Assembly: GCF_913774285.1 (NCBI RefSeq)
Contig: NZ_CAJYHX010000037.1
Coordinates: 1 to 64,000 of the forward strand
Source: an uncultured Sphingomonas sp.
Lineage (GTDB): Bacteria > Pseudomonadota > Alphaproteobacteria > Sphingomonadales > Sphingomonadaceae
Direction: 5' to 3'
DNA: 64,000 bases
Part shown: positions 30,331 to 38,565 of the stretch, in pieces
How positions within the stretch are numbered: position 1 is the first letter of the stretch
Layout: each line of letters opens with the position of its first letter
The notes under the pieces: model-generated
The model's input: only the letters and a program-made list of their open reading frames with translations
Database searches by the model: none
Told to the model about the DNA's origin: nothing
Made by a program: the position numbers and the translations under genes

Positions 30331-30583
30331 ACCAGACGCATTGGACAAACCCACTCGCGGGGCTCCCGCTCTCGTAAATCGGGTTCGAAGCACAAACGTG
30401 ATCGGATTGGGCAACTACGAACGGCGAAAATGTTCCACGACCGTTCGGCTGCTCCCGATTAGACTTGGCCGTTCCGATCCGGCGCTCGGAACGACGGCAA
30501 TCCCCAACATCGGACGTTCGCGTGTTCGATAGCCGCCCGGCAGTGGGGCGGCCCGCGAGGTCGGCTTTCGGCAGGCGAACCGT
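30331..30583. other. Intergenic stretch after the IS relic
   Basis: About 250 bases without a supported gene, between the IS630 relic and the 3' end of the esterase gene. Short overlapping frames exist on both strands but none shows a motif or ribosome site. No clear terminator for the esterase gene is visible. Confidence 0.4.
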
Positions 30584-32110
30584 TCAGGGATAGGCGAGAT
30601 GCCCCTGGATCCGCTCCTCGGAGGTGAAGGTCGACATGGGCAGGCCTGCGGCATTGTACAGGCTGCCCGGTACCACCCCGCTCCAGTTGTAGCGGACATA
30701 GCGGGGCTGGGGTACGGGCCCTGTCACCACCACCGTCTCGCCATCGATCCGCGCGGTTGCGGCGACGAACTTGCGGTCCGCGCCGGCGATCTCGAAACCA
30801 GGCACGGGCGCACCGCGGCTGGTCAGGCCCGCGGCATGATCGAACCAGACGCGCATCCCGCCCGTTCCGCCGGTCGCCTGGCGGAACAGCGGGCCCTGGT
30901 AGGCGACGCGTTCGCCATAGGCGATTGCCCGTGCAGCGAGCGCGAGCCGGGCGGCAACCGTCTGTTTGTCGCCCGGATGCACATTGTTCGGGTCGCCGAC
31001 ATCGGTCGTCACCGCCATTGCCGTGTTGACCAGCCCCAGCGCCCGGCGCTGCGCGTCGCGTACCAAACCCCATTCCTCCTCGGGCGAGTTGAACGACGAG
31101 ATCTGCGCATAGAGGAACGGGAAGTCGCCCTGCGCGAAATTGTGTCGCCAGTCGGTGATCAGGCCCCGGAAGAGGTCTGCATAATAGGGCGCGCGCGCGA
31201 CGTTGCTGTTGGTCTCGCCCTGGTACCAGATCACGCCCTTGATGCCGTAGCCGGTAAAGGGGGCGACCATCGCGTTGTAGAGCGACGACGGCCGATACGC
31301 CTCCTCAGGCGGGTGCCATGGGTGCATGGGAGGAGTGCCCCCGGACGCGCGGATCGCGGCGTCCTCGCGCGCCTCGGCCGCGAGCGCGAGATCGGCGTCG
31401 GCCTGGTCGTGCTGGAAACGGGCACGCGCGTCAATCGCGGGGGCGAGCGTCGCGTCGGTCGCGAAGGCATCCGTCGACACCCAGCTGTCGGCGGGCGTGC
31501 CGCCCCAGGTGGAATCGATCACACCGACCGTCACCTTCTCGCGCGCGGCGATCTCGCGCGCGAAGAAATAGCCGATCGCCGAGAAATCGGCTGCGGTGGC
31601 GGGGGTGGTCGTCGTCCAGGTCGCATCGATGTCGCGGAGCGGCGTCGTGCTGCTCTTGTGCTCGAGGCGAAGGAGGCGGACGCGCGGGTTGGTCGCTGCG
31701 GCGATTTCTGCGGTGCCATTGTTCAAGGGCGCGCCTGTGAAGCCCTTGAGCGGGAACTCCATGTTCGACTGGCCCGAGGCGAACCACACATCGCCGAGCA
31801 TCACGTCCTGGACCTGCGCCTGGCCCTCGGCCGCGCCGCCGTCGACGGTGAGCACATAGGGGCCGCCTGCCGCTTCCGGCTTCAGCCAGACCTCCCAGCG
31901 GCCGAGCCGGTCGGCGATTGCCGTCGCGCGCTGGCCGTGGAGGGTGACGGTGATGGTCGCGCCTGCGCTGGACCAGCCCCAGACGTGCAGCGGCCGATCG
32001 CGCTGCAGAACGGCGTGGTCGCTGAACAGATGGGGCAGCTTGAGCTGCGCACTGGCGGGGGAGGCGGTAGCGGCAACGACCAGGGCGGCGGCGAGCAGGC
32101 GCTTCTTCAT
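30584..32110 (-). CDS. Exported sialate-O-acetylesterase-type carbohydrate esterase
   Basis: 508 residues with a signal peptide (MKKRLLAAALVVAATASPASA) from ATG 32110; the longer in-frame start at 32146 is rejected for lacking one. The SGNH/SASA fold is shown by the nucleophile motif VWFASGQSNMEFPL (Ser near residue 100) and later blocks such as GVIDSTWGGTPADSW, GVIWYQGETN and HPGDKQTVAARLAL, in which the catalytic His of the family lies. Such enzymes remove O-acetyl groups from sialic acid or plant polysaccharides in the periplasm. It lies 68 bases after a GH9 gene on the same strand, so both probably act on the same acetylated glycan, for instance a hemicellulose. The substrate is inferred. 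Confidence 0.85.
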   Translation of the reverse strand: MKKRLLAAALVVAATASPASAQLKLPHLFSDHAVLQRDRPLHVWGWSSAGATITVTLHGQRATAIADRLGRWEVWLKPEAAGGPYVLTVDGGAAEGQAQVQDVMLGDVWFASGQSNMEFPLKGFTGAPLNNGTAEIAAATNPRVRLLRLEHKSSTTPLRDIDATWTTTTPATAADFSAIGYFFAREIAAREKVTVGVIDSTWGGTPADSWVSTDAFATDATLAPAIDARARFQHDQADADLALAAEAREDAAIRASGGTPPMHPWHPPEEAYRPSSLYNAMVAPFTGYGIKGVIWYQGETNSNVARAPYYADLFRGLITDWRHNFAQGDFPFLYAQISSFNSPEEEWGLVRDAQRRALGLVNTAMAVTTDVGDPNNVHPGDKQTVAARLALAARAIAYGERVAYQGPLFRQATGGTGGMRVWFDHAAGLTSRGAPVPGFEIAGADRKFVAATARIDGETVVVTGPVPQPRYVRYNWSGVVPGSLYNAAGLPMSTFTSEERIQGHLAYP

Positions 32111-32178
32111 CGGCTTTTTCCTTGTCACGTCAGGCTGGTAGCGCAATCGGCATTGGAACGCGGCGAACAGGCTTCACC

Positions 32179-34668
32179 CTAGTTCGCTTCTTCCGTTGCC
32201 GCCATCGCGGCGCGGGCGGCGAGGATATAGGCGGTTGTGGTGCTGACGGTGTATTCGTTCTCGAACCACAGGAACGGCCAGTCCGTCTTCGCTTCCGGAA
32301 AGTCGGGTTTGACGATCAGCACGCCGGGCACAAGGCCGCCGGGAATGAAGCTGTAGTCGGCGCGGTTGTGGCCATAGCCGATCAGCTTCGACGCGGTGCC
32401 GACGGTCGAAACCAGCGACAGGTTGTTGGCGGGATGGCGCCCCAGCACATAGTCGATCGCGTCGAGTGTGTAGCCGGTGCCGACCAGCTCCGGGAACGCC
32501 TTGTGCAGCAGGTACATGGTCGAGCCGAAGGCGACCACCTGGTTGGAGCCAGCCCATGTTCCGGTGGCGATCGGCACGCCGAACGGATTGTTCGCCTGCT
32601 CGCGGTCGACCTTGGCCTTCATCGCGCGCACCAGCGGCACGAGCTGCGCACGATAGGCGGCGTCCATGAAGGGGATAGCGCGCACCGCCGGCGCCGCGGT
32701 CCACTCGAAATTGTCGCGGATTACCGGCAGCAGCGCGCGAAGGCGATCGGCATAGACCTTGCCGCCCTTGGTGGTGAGCAGCAGCTCGACCGTGGCGGTG
32801 ACGTTGGCGCCCTCCGCCGAACGCGGGGAGGTTGAATCGTCGCGGCCGTCGCCGGCCTTGATGACGCCCTGCTGCTGCTTGGCCCAAAGCGCCTCGGCGG
32901 CGTGGAGCGCTTCGGCTGCCATGGCGGGGTCGCTCTCGGCAAGCGCGCGGCTCGCGCCGGCGAGCCCCGCCGCGACCATCAGATTGTTGGCCGGAAGGTC
33001 GGTGGTGAACGCCCAGCGATCGTCCTGCGCGCCCGACGCGCCGTTCTTGCGCTCGGCCGGCTTGAGCGACGGATCGTAGATCAGCCCGTCGGTCTGCGAG
33101 CCCGCGTCGCCGAGATGCGCATATTGGCGCAGCGTCGGATCGACGATCCCGACGATGGCGTGCCCGAAGACCTTGTACTGCGCGAGCAGCTGCAGTGCGC
33201 CGTGCCGGATCTGCTGCAGCGAATCCTCGACGCCGTCGGGCTTGCGGATCTCGACCGCCCGCGCCGCTTCGTCGACGCTGGTTTCGTCCCAGTCGAGACC
33301 GAACAGCTCGCGGGCCCAGACTAGGTCGCGCACGACCATCGCGTTTTCGGGCGTCTGGATGTCGTAGTCGCCTGCATCCTGGAAGCCGCCGACGGCGAGG
33401 CCGGGGATATGCTGGCCGGCCTTGAACGGCGAATCCAGGTTCGCGCCCATCTTGTAGCCGTCGAAATGCGTGATGTTCGGCGGGGCCTGCCGGGCATCGT
33501 CGAGATGCGAGGGCGCCGACCAGACGCGATATTGCTCGCGGATGCCGACATGATCCATCTGCTCGGCGAGGAACGTGTCGAGCGAGGTCTGCCAGATCCG
33601 CGCATAGGCATCGGGCGCGATGCGGAACGGGTTGGTCGTGGTGCCTGCGTAGCGGACGGCGTAGATGCCGGGCGCGCGGACACTCGAGAAGTCGAATGCC
33701 GCATAGTCGTAGCGGGTCCAGTGCCCGCGGGGCAGCGTGCGTGCGCGCAGCACCGGCTCCTCTCGGCCGTCGGCGGTGAGGCGCACCAGCTCGGCCTCCG
33801 CCGGCGCCGCGAAGTGCGGATCCAGCTCGATCAGCGCCACCTTGGGCCGGTTGGGCGTGTAGCCTGCCTGGTTGAACGAGACGACGGGCGCGCGCACCCA
33901 GTCCTTCACGACATTGGGGCGAACATGCCAGACGACGGCATTCTCCTTCGCGCCTTCGGCGATCATCGATCGCACAACGAACCAGCCATTCTGTGCGCGT
34001 GCCCGGGCATCGTAGAGCGCCAGCGGGCCGCGGTCGGAGGTGATGGTGACGCGCGTCATCGGGTCTTCGGGCGCCAGCGTGACCGACTTGCCGCCCGACG
34101 CCAGCGGCAGCGGGTCGCCCGATCCGTCCTTCGCCATCGGTCCCGTCGGGTGGCGCGGGAACAGCCCGGGGGCGGCGTCCATCATATAGGTCTTGCCGAA
34201 ATAGGCGCTCGGCAGGAAATCGAGGTTGAAGCCGGCCTTGCCTGCCAGCGCTGCGGGGAGCGGGCGATCGAGATCGACGGCGATGCGGAAGCCGTCGCCT
34301 TCGGCGGTGACCTTGACCGAATAATCGAGCTGCACGTCCTTGTAGGTCGAGCGGACCACCAGCTGGTTGGGCTCCGTGCCGTGGGTGCGGCTGACAAAGG
34401 CGGGGACGGGCGCCCATTGTTCGGGGGTCTTGTCGAGGCGCACCGCGCCGTCGGTGGCGATACGGTTGCCGTGCAGCACGATCTGGATTCCGGCATTCTT
34501 CTCGTCGAAGAAGATCGGGCTGAACTGGTTCTGATCGACGATGACCGACAGGCCCTGCCTCTCGAGCGTATCCGCCTGCGTAAGCGTCAAGGATTGGGCG
34601 ATGGCCATGCCCGAGACGGCGGAGGCCGCTACCGAGGCGAGCAAGGCGGACAGAACCTTACGGTGCAT
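32179..34668 (-). CDS. Glycoside hydrolase family 9 enzyme, exported
   Basis: 829 residues with a signal peptide (MHRKVLSALLASVAASAVSGMA). An N-terminal beta-sandwich (cellulase N-Ig-like, around 255-350, with VSFNQAGYTPNRPKVALI) precedes the (alpha/alpha)6 barrel. Catalytic features: QDAGDYD near residue 430 supplies the Asp pair, GRHPANN lies near 755, and WFENEYTVSTTTAY near 803 has the acid Glu. GH9 enzymes cut beta-1,4-glucans or, in this bacterial subgroup, cello-oligosaccharides or related glycans. It is the first gene of a pair with the acetylesterase. A LacI-like palindrome is upstream. A diverged copy of its last 45 codons lies near the tRNA at 60.3 kb. Confidence 0.87.
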   Translation of the reverse strand: MHRKVLSALLASVAASAVSGMAIAQSLTLTQADTLERQGLSVIVDQNQFSPIFFDEKNAGIQIVLHGNRIATDGAVRLDKTPEQWAPVPAFVSRTHGTEPNQLVVRSTYKDVQLDYSVKVTAEGDGFRIAVDLDRPLPAALAGKAGFNLDFLPSAYFGKTYMMDAAPGLFPRHPTGPMAKDGSGDPLPLASGGKSVTLAPEDPMTRVTITSDRGPLALYDARARAQNGWFVVRSMIAEGAKENAVVWHVRPNVVKDWVRAPVVSFNQAGYTPNRPKVALIELDPHFAAPAEAELVRLTADGREEPVLRARTLPRGHWTRYDYAAFDFSSVRAPGIYAVRYAGTTTNPFRIAPDAYARIWQTSLDTFLAEQMDHVGIREQYRVWSAPSHLDDARQAPPNITHFDGYKMGANLDSPFKAGQHIPGLAVGGFQDAGDYDIQTPENAMVVRDLVWARELFGLDWDETSVDEAARAVEIRKPDGVEDSLQQIRHGALQLLAQYKVFGHAIVGIVDPTLRQYAHLGDAGSQTDGLIYDPSLKPAERKNGASGAQDDRWAFTTDLPANNLMVAAGLAGASRALAESDPAMAAEALHAAEALWAKQQQGVIKAGDGRDDSTSPRSAEGANVTATVELLLTTKGGKVYADRLRALLPVIRDNFEWTAAPAVRAIPFMDAAYRAQLVPLVRAMKAKVDREQANNPFGVPIATGTWAGSNQVVAFGSTMYLLHKAFPELVGTGYTLDAIDYVLGRHPANNLSLVSTVGTASKLIGYGHNRADYSFIPGGLVPGVLIVKPDFPEAKTDWPFLWFENEYTVSTTTAYILAARAAMAATEEAN

Positions 34669-35237
34669 GCATCTCTCCTGTGGATTGTGTTTGCCGGTGC
34701 CGCGGCTGATCGTGGTCAGCGGGTAGAAGATGTCGGTTGGAGGCTTTGCTGCGGTTGTTTTACAAGCCGTCGCGCGTCGCGCTCATCCAGACCTCGTGAT
34801 CGGCCCCGATTGCGGAAAATCTGGAGCGGGTGCCGGTTCGTATCGCGAGCCGATAGCATGCACGTCGAAGCTCGACGCATCCCGTTGCCTAAATCGCGAA
34901 TCACGCCCGCGCTCTCCTGATAGCTCTTGTTTTCCACCATGCTAAGGGTAGCGCTACCATTCGGCAATTAGCTCCGCGTTATTTTGCTTTCCTTCGCCAC
35001 GACTGATCGAACCCGCACATTTGCGAAACCTTTAGGCAATGGTGGATCGTCATGCGCTTGTGGCAGTGGCAGGATGGACGCAACGCAACGTAGCTCGCGT
35101 GCCGACGCGTTGATGAGGGCGCGCCGGCCTTCCTCGTATCAAAGGCTATCGCAACCCGATGCACCTCCTTGCTTCCAACGGTTTGACGCGCCCGTGCTTT
35201 GCTGCCAATTCCTGCCGCAACTGCGAAAGGCGCTGGG
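34669..35237. other. Intergenic region between GH9 and nasT
   Basis: 569 bases between divergent genes. It holds the palindrome at 34947-34958 and presumably both promoters. Several short frames exist on both strands without ribosome sites or motifs. I see no RNA gene. Confidence 0.45.
34947..34958. promoter_or_regulatory. Perfect LacI-type operator palindrome
   Basis: GGTAGCGCTACC is an exact 12-base inverted repeat with a central CG, embedded in AGGGTAGCGCTACCAT. This is the classic form of LacI-family operators in front of polysaccharide genes in Xanthomonas, Caulobacter and sphingomonads. It lies 279 bases before the GH9 start in an AT-richer stretch. The regulator that binds it is not obvious in this window. 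Confidence 0.6.
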
Positions 35238-35822
35238 GTGCGGATCGTCATTGTCGATGACAGCGGAGCGCGCGCATCGGTCCTCGAAGAGGGACTGCGT
35301 GAGGCGGGCTATGACGATATCCATTTCGTGCCGCCGCGCGGCGCGTTCGTCGCCAGGATCGAGCGCATGGCACCCGACGTCGTACTCATGGATCTGGGCA
35401 GCCCGAGCCGCGACACGCTGGAGGAAATGCTGCTGGTGAGCCGTGCGCTGGCAAAGCCCATCGCGATGTTCGTCGACAAGTCAGACGACACGATGATCGG
35501 CGCGGCCATCGATGCCGGCGTTTCCGCCTATGTCGTGGACGGGCTGCGCAAGGATCGGGTGAAACCTATCCTCGAGCTGGCGGTGCGGCGGTTCACTGCC
35601 TTCTCGCGGATGCAGAGCGAACTGGACGAGGCGCGCACCGCGCTCGCCAACCGCAAGACGATCGACAAGGCCAAGGCGATCCTGATGCAACAGCGCGGAC
35701 TGAACGAAGCCGATGCCTATGCGCTGCTGCGCTCGACGGCGATGAACCAGGGCCGCCGGCTCGTCGACGTGGCCGAGGCGCTGATCACCGCCAGCACCCT
35801 GCTCGGCGGAGGCGCGGCATGA
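35238..35822 (+). CDS. nasT: NasT, ANTAR-domain antitermination response regulator
   Basis: 194 residues from GTG 35238, the usual NasT length, with GAAAGG upstream. The receiver domain begins directly (VRIVIVDDSGARASVL). The expected phospho-acceptor lies in VVLMDLGSP (Asp near 50). The C-terminal ANTAR three-helix RNA-binding domain shows RKTIDKAKAILMQQRGLNEA followed by YALLRSTAMNQGRRL. NasT binds double-hairpin leader RNAs and prevents early termination when nitrate or nitrite frees it from NasS. It overlaps nasS by four bases (ATGA). Two leaders with matching hairpins lie downstream at 37.1 and 39.8 kb. Confidence 0.93.
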   Translation: MRIVIVDDSGARASVLEEGLREAGYDDIHFVPPRGAFVARIERMAPDVVLMDLGSPSRDTLEEMLLVSRALAKPIAMFVDKSDDTMIGAAIDAGVSAYVVDGLRKDRVKPILELAVRRFTAFSRMQSELDEARTALANRKTIDKAKAILMQQRGLNEADAYALLRSTAMNQGRRLVDVAEALITASTLLGGGAA

Positions 35823-37033
35823 CCCCGGTCCGCGCTGCCTTCCTGCCGCTTACCGACAGCGCCGTCCTGGTCGCCGCGCGCGAAAAGGGCTTCGCCGAGG
35901 CGCGGGGGATCGATCTGGAGCTGGTGCGAACCACCAGCTGGGCGACGCTGCGCGACCGGCTGGTCTATGGCCAGGTGCAGGCTGCGCAAATGCTGGCGCC
36001 GCTCGCGGTGGCGGTGACGCTGGGGCTGAGCCAGCAGCCCGCCGCACTCTCCGCGCCGTTCAAGCTCAACAGCAACGGCAACATGCTGGTGATGTCGGGC
36101 GAGTTCGCCGCCGCCCTGGAGCAGAACCTGCCCGCGCGCCTGGCGGACCCGCTGGGCACGGGGCACGACTTCGCCAGCGCGATCGGGCTGTTCCGGCGCA
36201 AGCCGATCATCGGCATCGTTCACCGCTTTTCCGGCCACGCATTGATGCTGCGCTATTGGCTAGGCAGCGTCGGCATCGACCCCGATCGCGACGTGGTGCT
36301 GCGCGTGCTGCCGCCTTCGCTCACCGTGGAGGCGATGCGGCTCGGCGAGATCGACGGGTTCATCGCGGGCGACCCCTGGCCGGCGGCGGCGATCGCGCAA
36401 GGCTTGGCAGAGGCGGTCGCGATCGGCGCGCGGATCTGGCAGCGCGGCGTCGAGAAGGTGCTGGCGCTCCGCACCGACTGGATGGAAGCCCATGCCGACA
36501 CCGTCGACCGCCTGCTGGTGGCGATGGCGGAGGCGGCGCGCTGGTGCGACGATCCGGCGAACCGCAGCGAGCTGACGGCGCTGCTGGCGCGTGACGGCTA
36601 TGTCGGCGAACCGGCCGAACTGATCGAGGCGGGGCTGGCAGGGCAGGTGATTCCGCGCGCGGAGGCACCGGCAGTGGAGCAACCCGATTTCCTGCTGTTC
36701 CACCGCGAGGCCACCGCATTCCCATGGCGGAGTCAGGCGCTGTGGATCTATTCGCAGCTGGTCCGCTGGAAGCAGGCGCAGCCCAGCGCCGAGGCGGAGG
36801 CGGCGGCCGGGGCGGTGTTCCGCCCCGACGTATATCGTCGTGCGCTGGGCGCCAGCGGCGAAGCGATGCCGGGTGCGAGCATGAAGCTGGAAGGCGCGGT
36901 GACGGCGCCGATCGGGGTTGGCGCACATCGCGGGGCGCTGACGCTCGGGCCGGATCGGTTCTTCGACGGCCGCGTGTTCGATCCCGAGCGGCTCGACGAC
37001 TATCTGGCGGGGTTCGGGGACCCGCGCGGGTAA
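35819..37033 (+). CDS. nasS: NasS, nitrate/nitrite sensor of the NrtA/CmpA family
   Basis: 404 residues, related to the periplasmic nitrate-binding proteins NrtA/CmpA but without a signal peptide, as expected for the cytoplasmic sensor NasS. Family blocks include FLPLTDSAVLVAAREKGFAE at the N-terminus, LVYGQVQAAQMLAPLAVAVT, LPPSLTVEAMRLGEIDGFIAGDPWP and the closing PDRFFDGRVFDPE. Without ligand NasS holds NasT; binding nitrate or nitrite releases it. The start codon overlaps the nasT stop, giving balanced synthesis of the partners. Confidence 0.92.
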   Translation: MTPVRAAFLPLTDSAVLVAAREKGFAEARGIDLELVRTTSWATLRDRLVYGQVQAAQMLAPLAVAVTLGLSQQPAALSAPFKLNSNGNMLVMSGEFAAALEQNLPARLADPLGTGHDFASAIGLFRRKPIIGIVHRFSGHALMLRYWLGSVGIDPDRDVVLRVLPPSLTVEAMRLGEIDGFIAGDPWPAAAIAQGLAEAVAIGARIWQRGVEKVLALRTDWMEAHADTVDRLLVAMAEAARWCDDPANRSELTALLARDGYVGEPAELIEAGLAGQVIPRAEAPAVEQPDFLLFHREATAFPWRSQALWIYSQLVRWKQAQPSAEAEAAAGAVFRPDVYRRALGASGEAMPGASMKLEGAVTAPIGVGAHRGALTLGPDRFFDGRVFDPERLDDYLAGFGDPRG

Positions 37034-37101
37034 CGCCAAGGGCGATCCCGCCCCAATTTCGCACTTGCAGCACGCCGCAATCCGCGCGATGATCCTTGAG
37101 T

Positions 37102-37146
37102 CGCGCATCGAAGCGCGCCCATCGGGAGCGCACCCCAACGCCGGGG
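37102..37146 (+). promoter_or_regulatory. ANTAR-target double hairpin in the nitrate transporter leader
   Basis: Two tandem hairpins with six-base loops. P1 is CGCGC-ATCGAA-GCGCG (37102-37117). P2 is CCCC-AACGCC-GGGG (37133-37146), which can extend with flanking bases. Both loops have A at position 1 and G at position 4, the conserved pattern of RNAs bound by ANTAR proteins such as NasT and EutV. A terminator follows 24 bases later. Confidence 0.8.
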
Positions 37147-37170
37147 CATGCCTCCCCCTCTGAACGCAGC

Positions 37171-37224
37171 AAAGCCGCTGACCGGATTTCGCGAGCCCGC
37201 GAACGTCCGGCGAGCGGCTTTTTT
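37171..37224 (+). terminator. Intrinsic terminator (attenuator) in the nitrate transporter leader
   Basis: AAGCCGCT (37172-37179) pairs with AGCGGCTT (37213-37220), and CCGGA with TCCGG inside it. Six T residues follow (37219-37224). It lies between the ANTAR hairpins and the transporter start, so NasT binding is expected to allow read-through. Confidence 0.88.
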
Positions 37225-37259
37225 CTTGTCCTTTTCAGATCGGCATTGGGGAAGTCAGC

Positions 37260-38507
37260 ATGGCAACGGCATTTCTGGATCGAAGCGTGGGTACAAGAGC
37301 CATCAAGGCAAGTGACGGCAGCTTCTGGCGGAGCGGGCACTGGCCGACGCTGGTTGCGGCGTTCCTGTATTTCGACCTCGCCTTCATGGTGTGGGTGCTG
37401 CTCGGGCCGCTCGCGCCCGACATCGCCAAGACGCTGCATCTCACCGCCGCGCAAAAGGGGCTGATGGTGGCAACGCCCACCCTGGCCGGCGCCTTCCTGC
37501 GCGTTGTCAACGGCCTGCTGGTCGATCGCATCGGCCCCAAGCGCTCGGGCGCGATCAGCCAGATGATCGTGATCGGCGGGCTGCTCTCGGCCTGGCTGCT
37601 GGGGGTGAACAGCTTCGGCGGCACGCTGGCGCTGGGGGTGATCCTGGGCTTTGCCGGCGCCAGCTTCGCGATCGCGCTGCCGCTCGCCAGCCGCTGGTAT
37701 CCGGCCGAGCACCAGGGCAAGGCGATGGGGCTCGCGGGCATGGGCAATTCGGGCACCGTGCTAGCCGCGCTGTTCGCGCCCGCGCTCGCCAAGCTGTTCG
37801 GCTGGAACGCGGTGCTCGGCATGGCGTGCATTCCGCTGGGCATCGTGTTTCTGCTCTACCTGGCGATGGCCAAGGACGCACCGAATGCCCCGGCGCCGAA
37901 GACGCTGGTCGAATACCTCCACCCGCTGAAATCGGCGGACGCCTGGTGGCTGATGGGCTTTTACGCGGTCACCTTCGGCGGGTTCGTCGGGCTGGCGGCC
38001 TCGCTGCCGATCTATTTCACCGACCAGTTCAAGCTGACCCCGATCGTCGCGGGCTATTGCACGGCGGCCTGTGTATTCGCCGGATCGCTGGTGCGGCCGA
38101 TGGGCGGCGCGCTGGCGGACAAGATCGGCGGCGTGAAGGCGCTGACGGGCGTGTTCCTGGTCGCCGCCGCGGCGCTGGCAGGCGTGAGTGTCGCAGCGAC
38201 GCTGCCGGTGGCGCTCGGCTGCTTCGTCATCGCGATGCTGGCGCTGGGCACCGGCAACGGGTCGGTGTTCCAGCTCGTGCCGCAGCGCTTCCAGGCCGAG
38301 ATCGGCGTGATGACCGGGCTGGTCGGCATGGCCGGCGGTATCGGCGGCTTCTACCTCGCCTCGTCGCTCGGCCTCGCCAAGCAGCTGGCGGGCAGCTTTG
38401 CGCCGGGTTTCCTGATCTTCGCGGGCCTTGCGCTGCTGGCGCTGCTGGGCCTGATGCTGGTCAAAGCCTCGTGGCGTGCCCGCTGGACCAGCGCCGCACG
38501 CATCTGA
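37260..38507 (+). CDS. narK: NarK/NasA-family nitrate/nitrite MFS transporter
   Basis: 415 residues with about 12 membrane segments. Nitrate/nitrite porter signatures include FLYFDLAFMVWVLLGPL near the N-terminus, LVDRIGPKRSG, LGFAGASFAIALPLASRWYP (nitrate-signature-like) and, in the second half, RPMGGALADKIGG and a second Gly-rich helix, LGTGNGSVFQLVPQRF. It imports nitrate through the inner membrane for the reductase at 42.8 kb. Expression depends on the NasT-controlled leader just upstream. Confidence 0.9.
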   Translation: MATAFLDRSVGTRAIKASDGSFWRSGHWPTLVAAFLYFDLAFMVWVLLGPLAPDIAKTLHLTAAQKGLMVATPTLAGAFLRVVNGLLVDRIGPKRSGAISQMIVIGGLLSAWLLGVNSFGGTLALGVILGFAGASFAIALPLASRWYPAEHQGKAMGLAGMGNSGTVLAALFAPALAKLFGWNAVLGMACIPLGIVFLLYLAMAKDAPNAPAPKTLVEYLHPLKSADAWWLMGFYAVTFGGFVGLAASLPIYFTDQFKLTPIVAGYCTAACVFAGSLVRPMGGALADKIGGVKALTGVFLVAAAALAGVSVAATLPVALGCFVIAMLALGTGNGSVFQLVPQRFQAEIGVMTGLVGMAGGIGGFYLASSLGLAKQLAGSFAPGFLIFAGLALLALLGLMLVKASWRARWTSAARI

Positions 38508-38565
38508 ATCGGAGGGGAGGGCGGTGCGGCAAGAACCGCGCCGCCCCGTTTCGGGGGCAATATCC

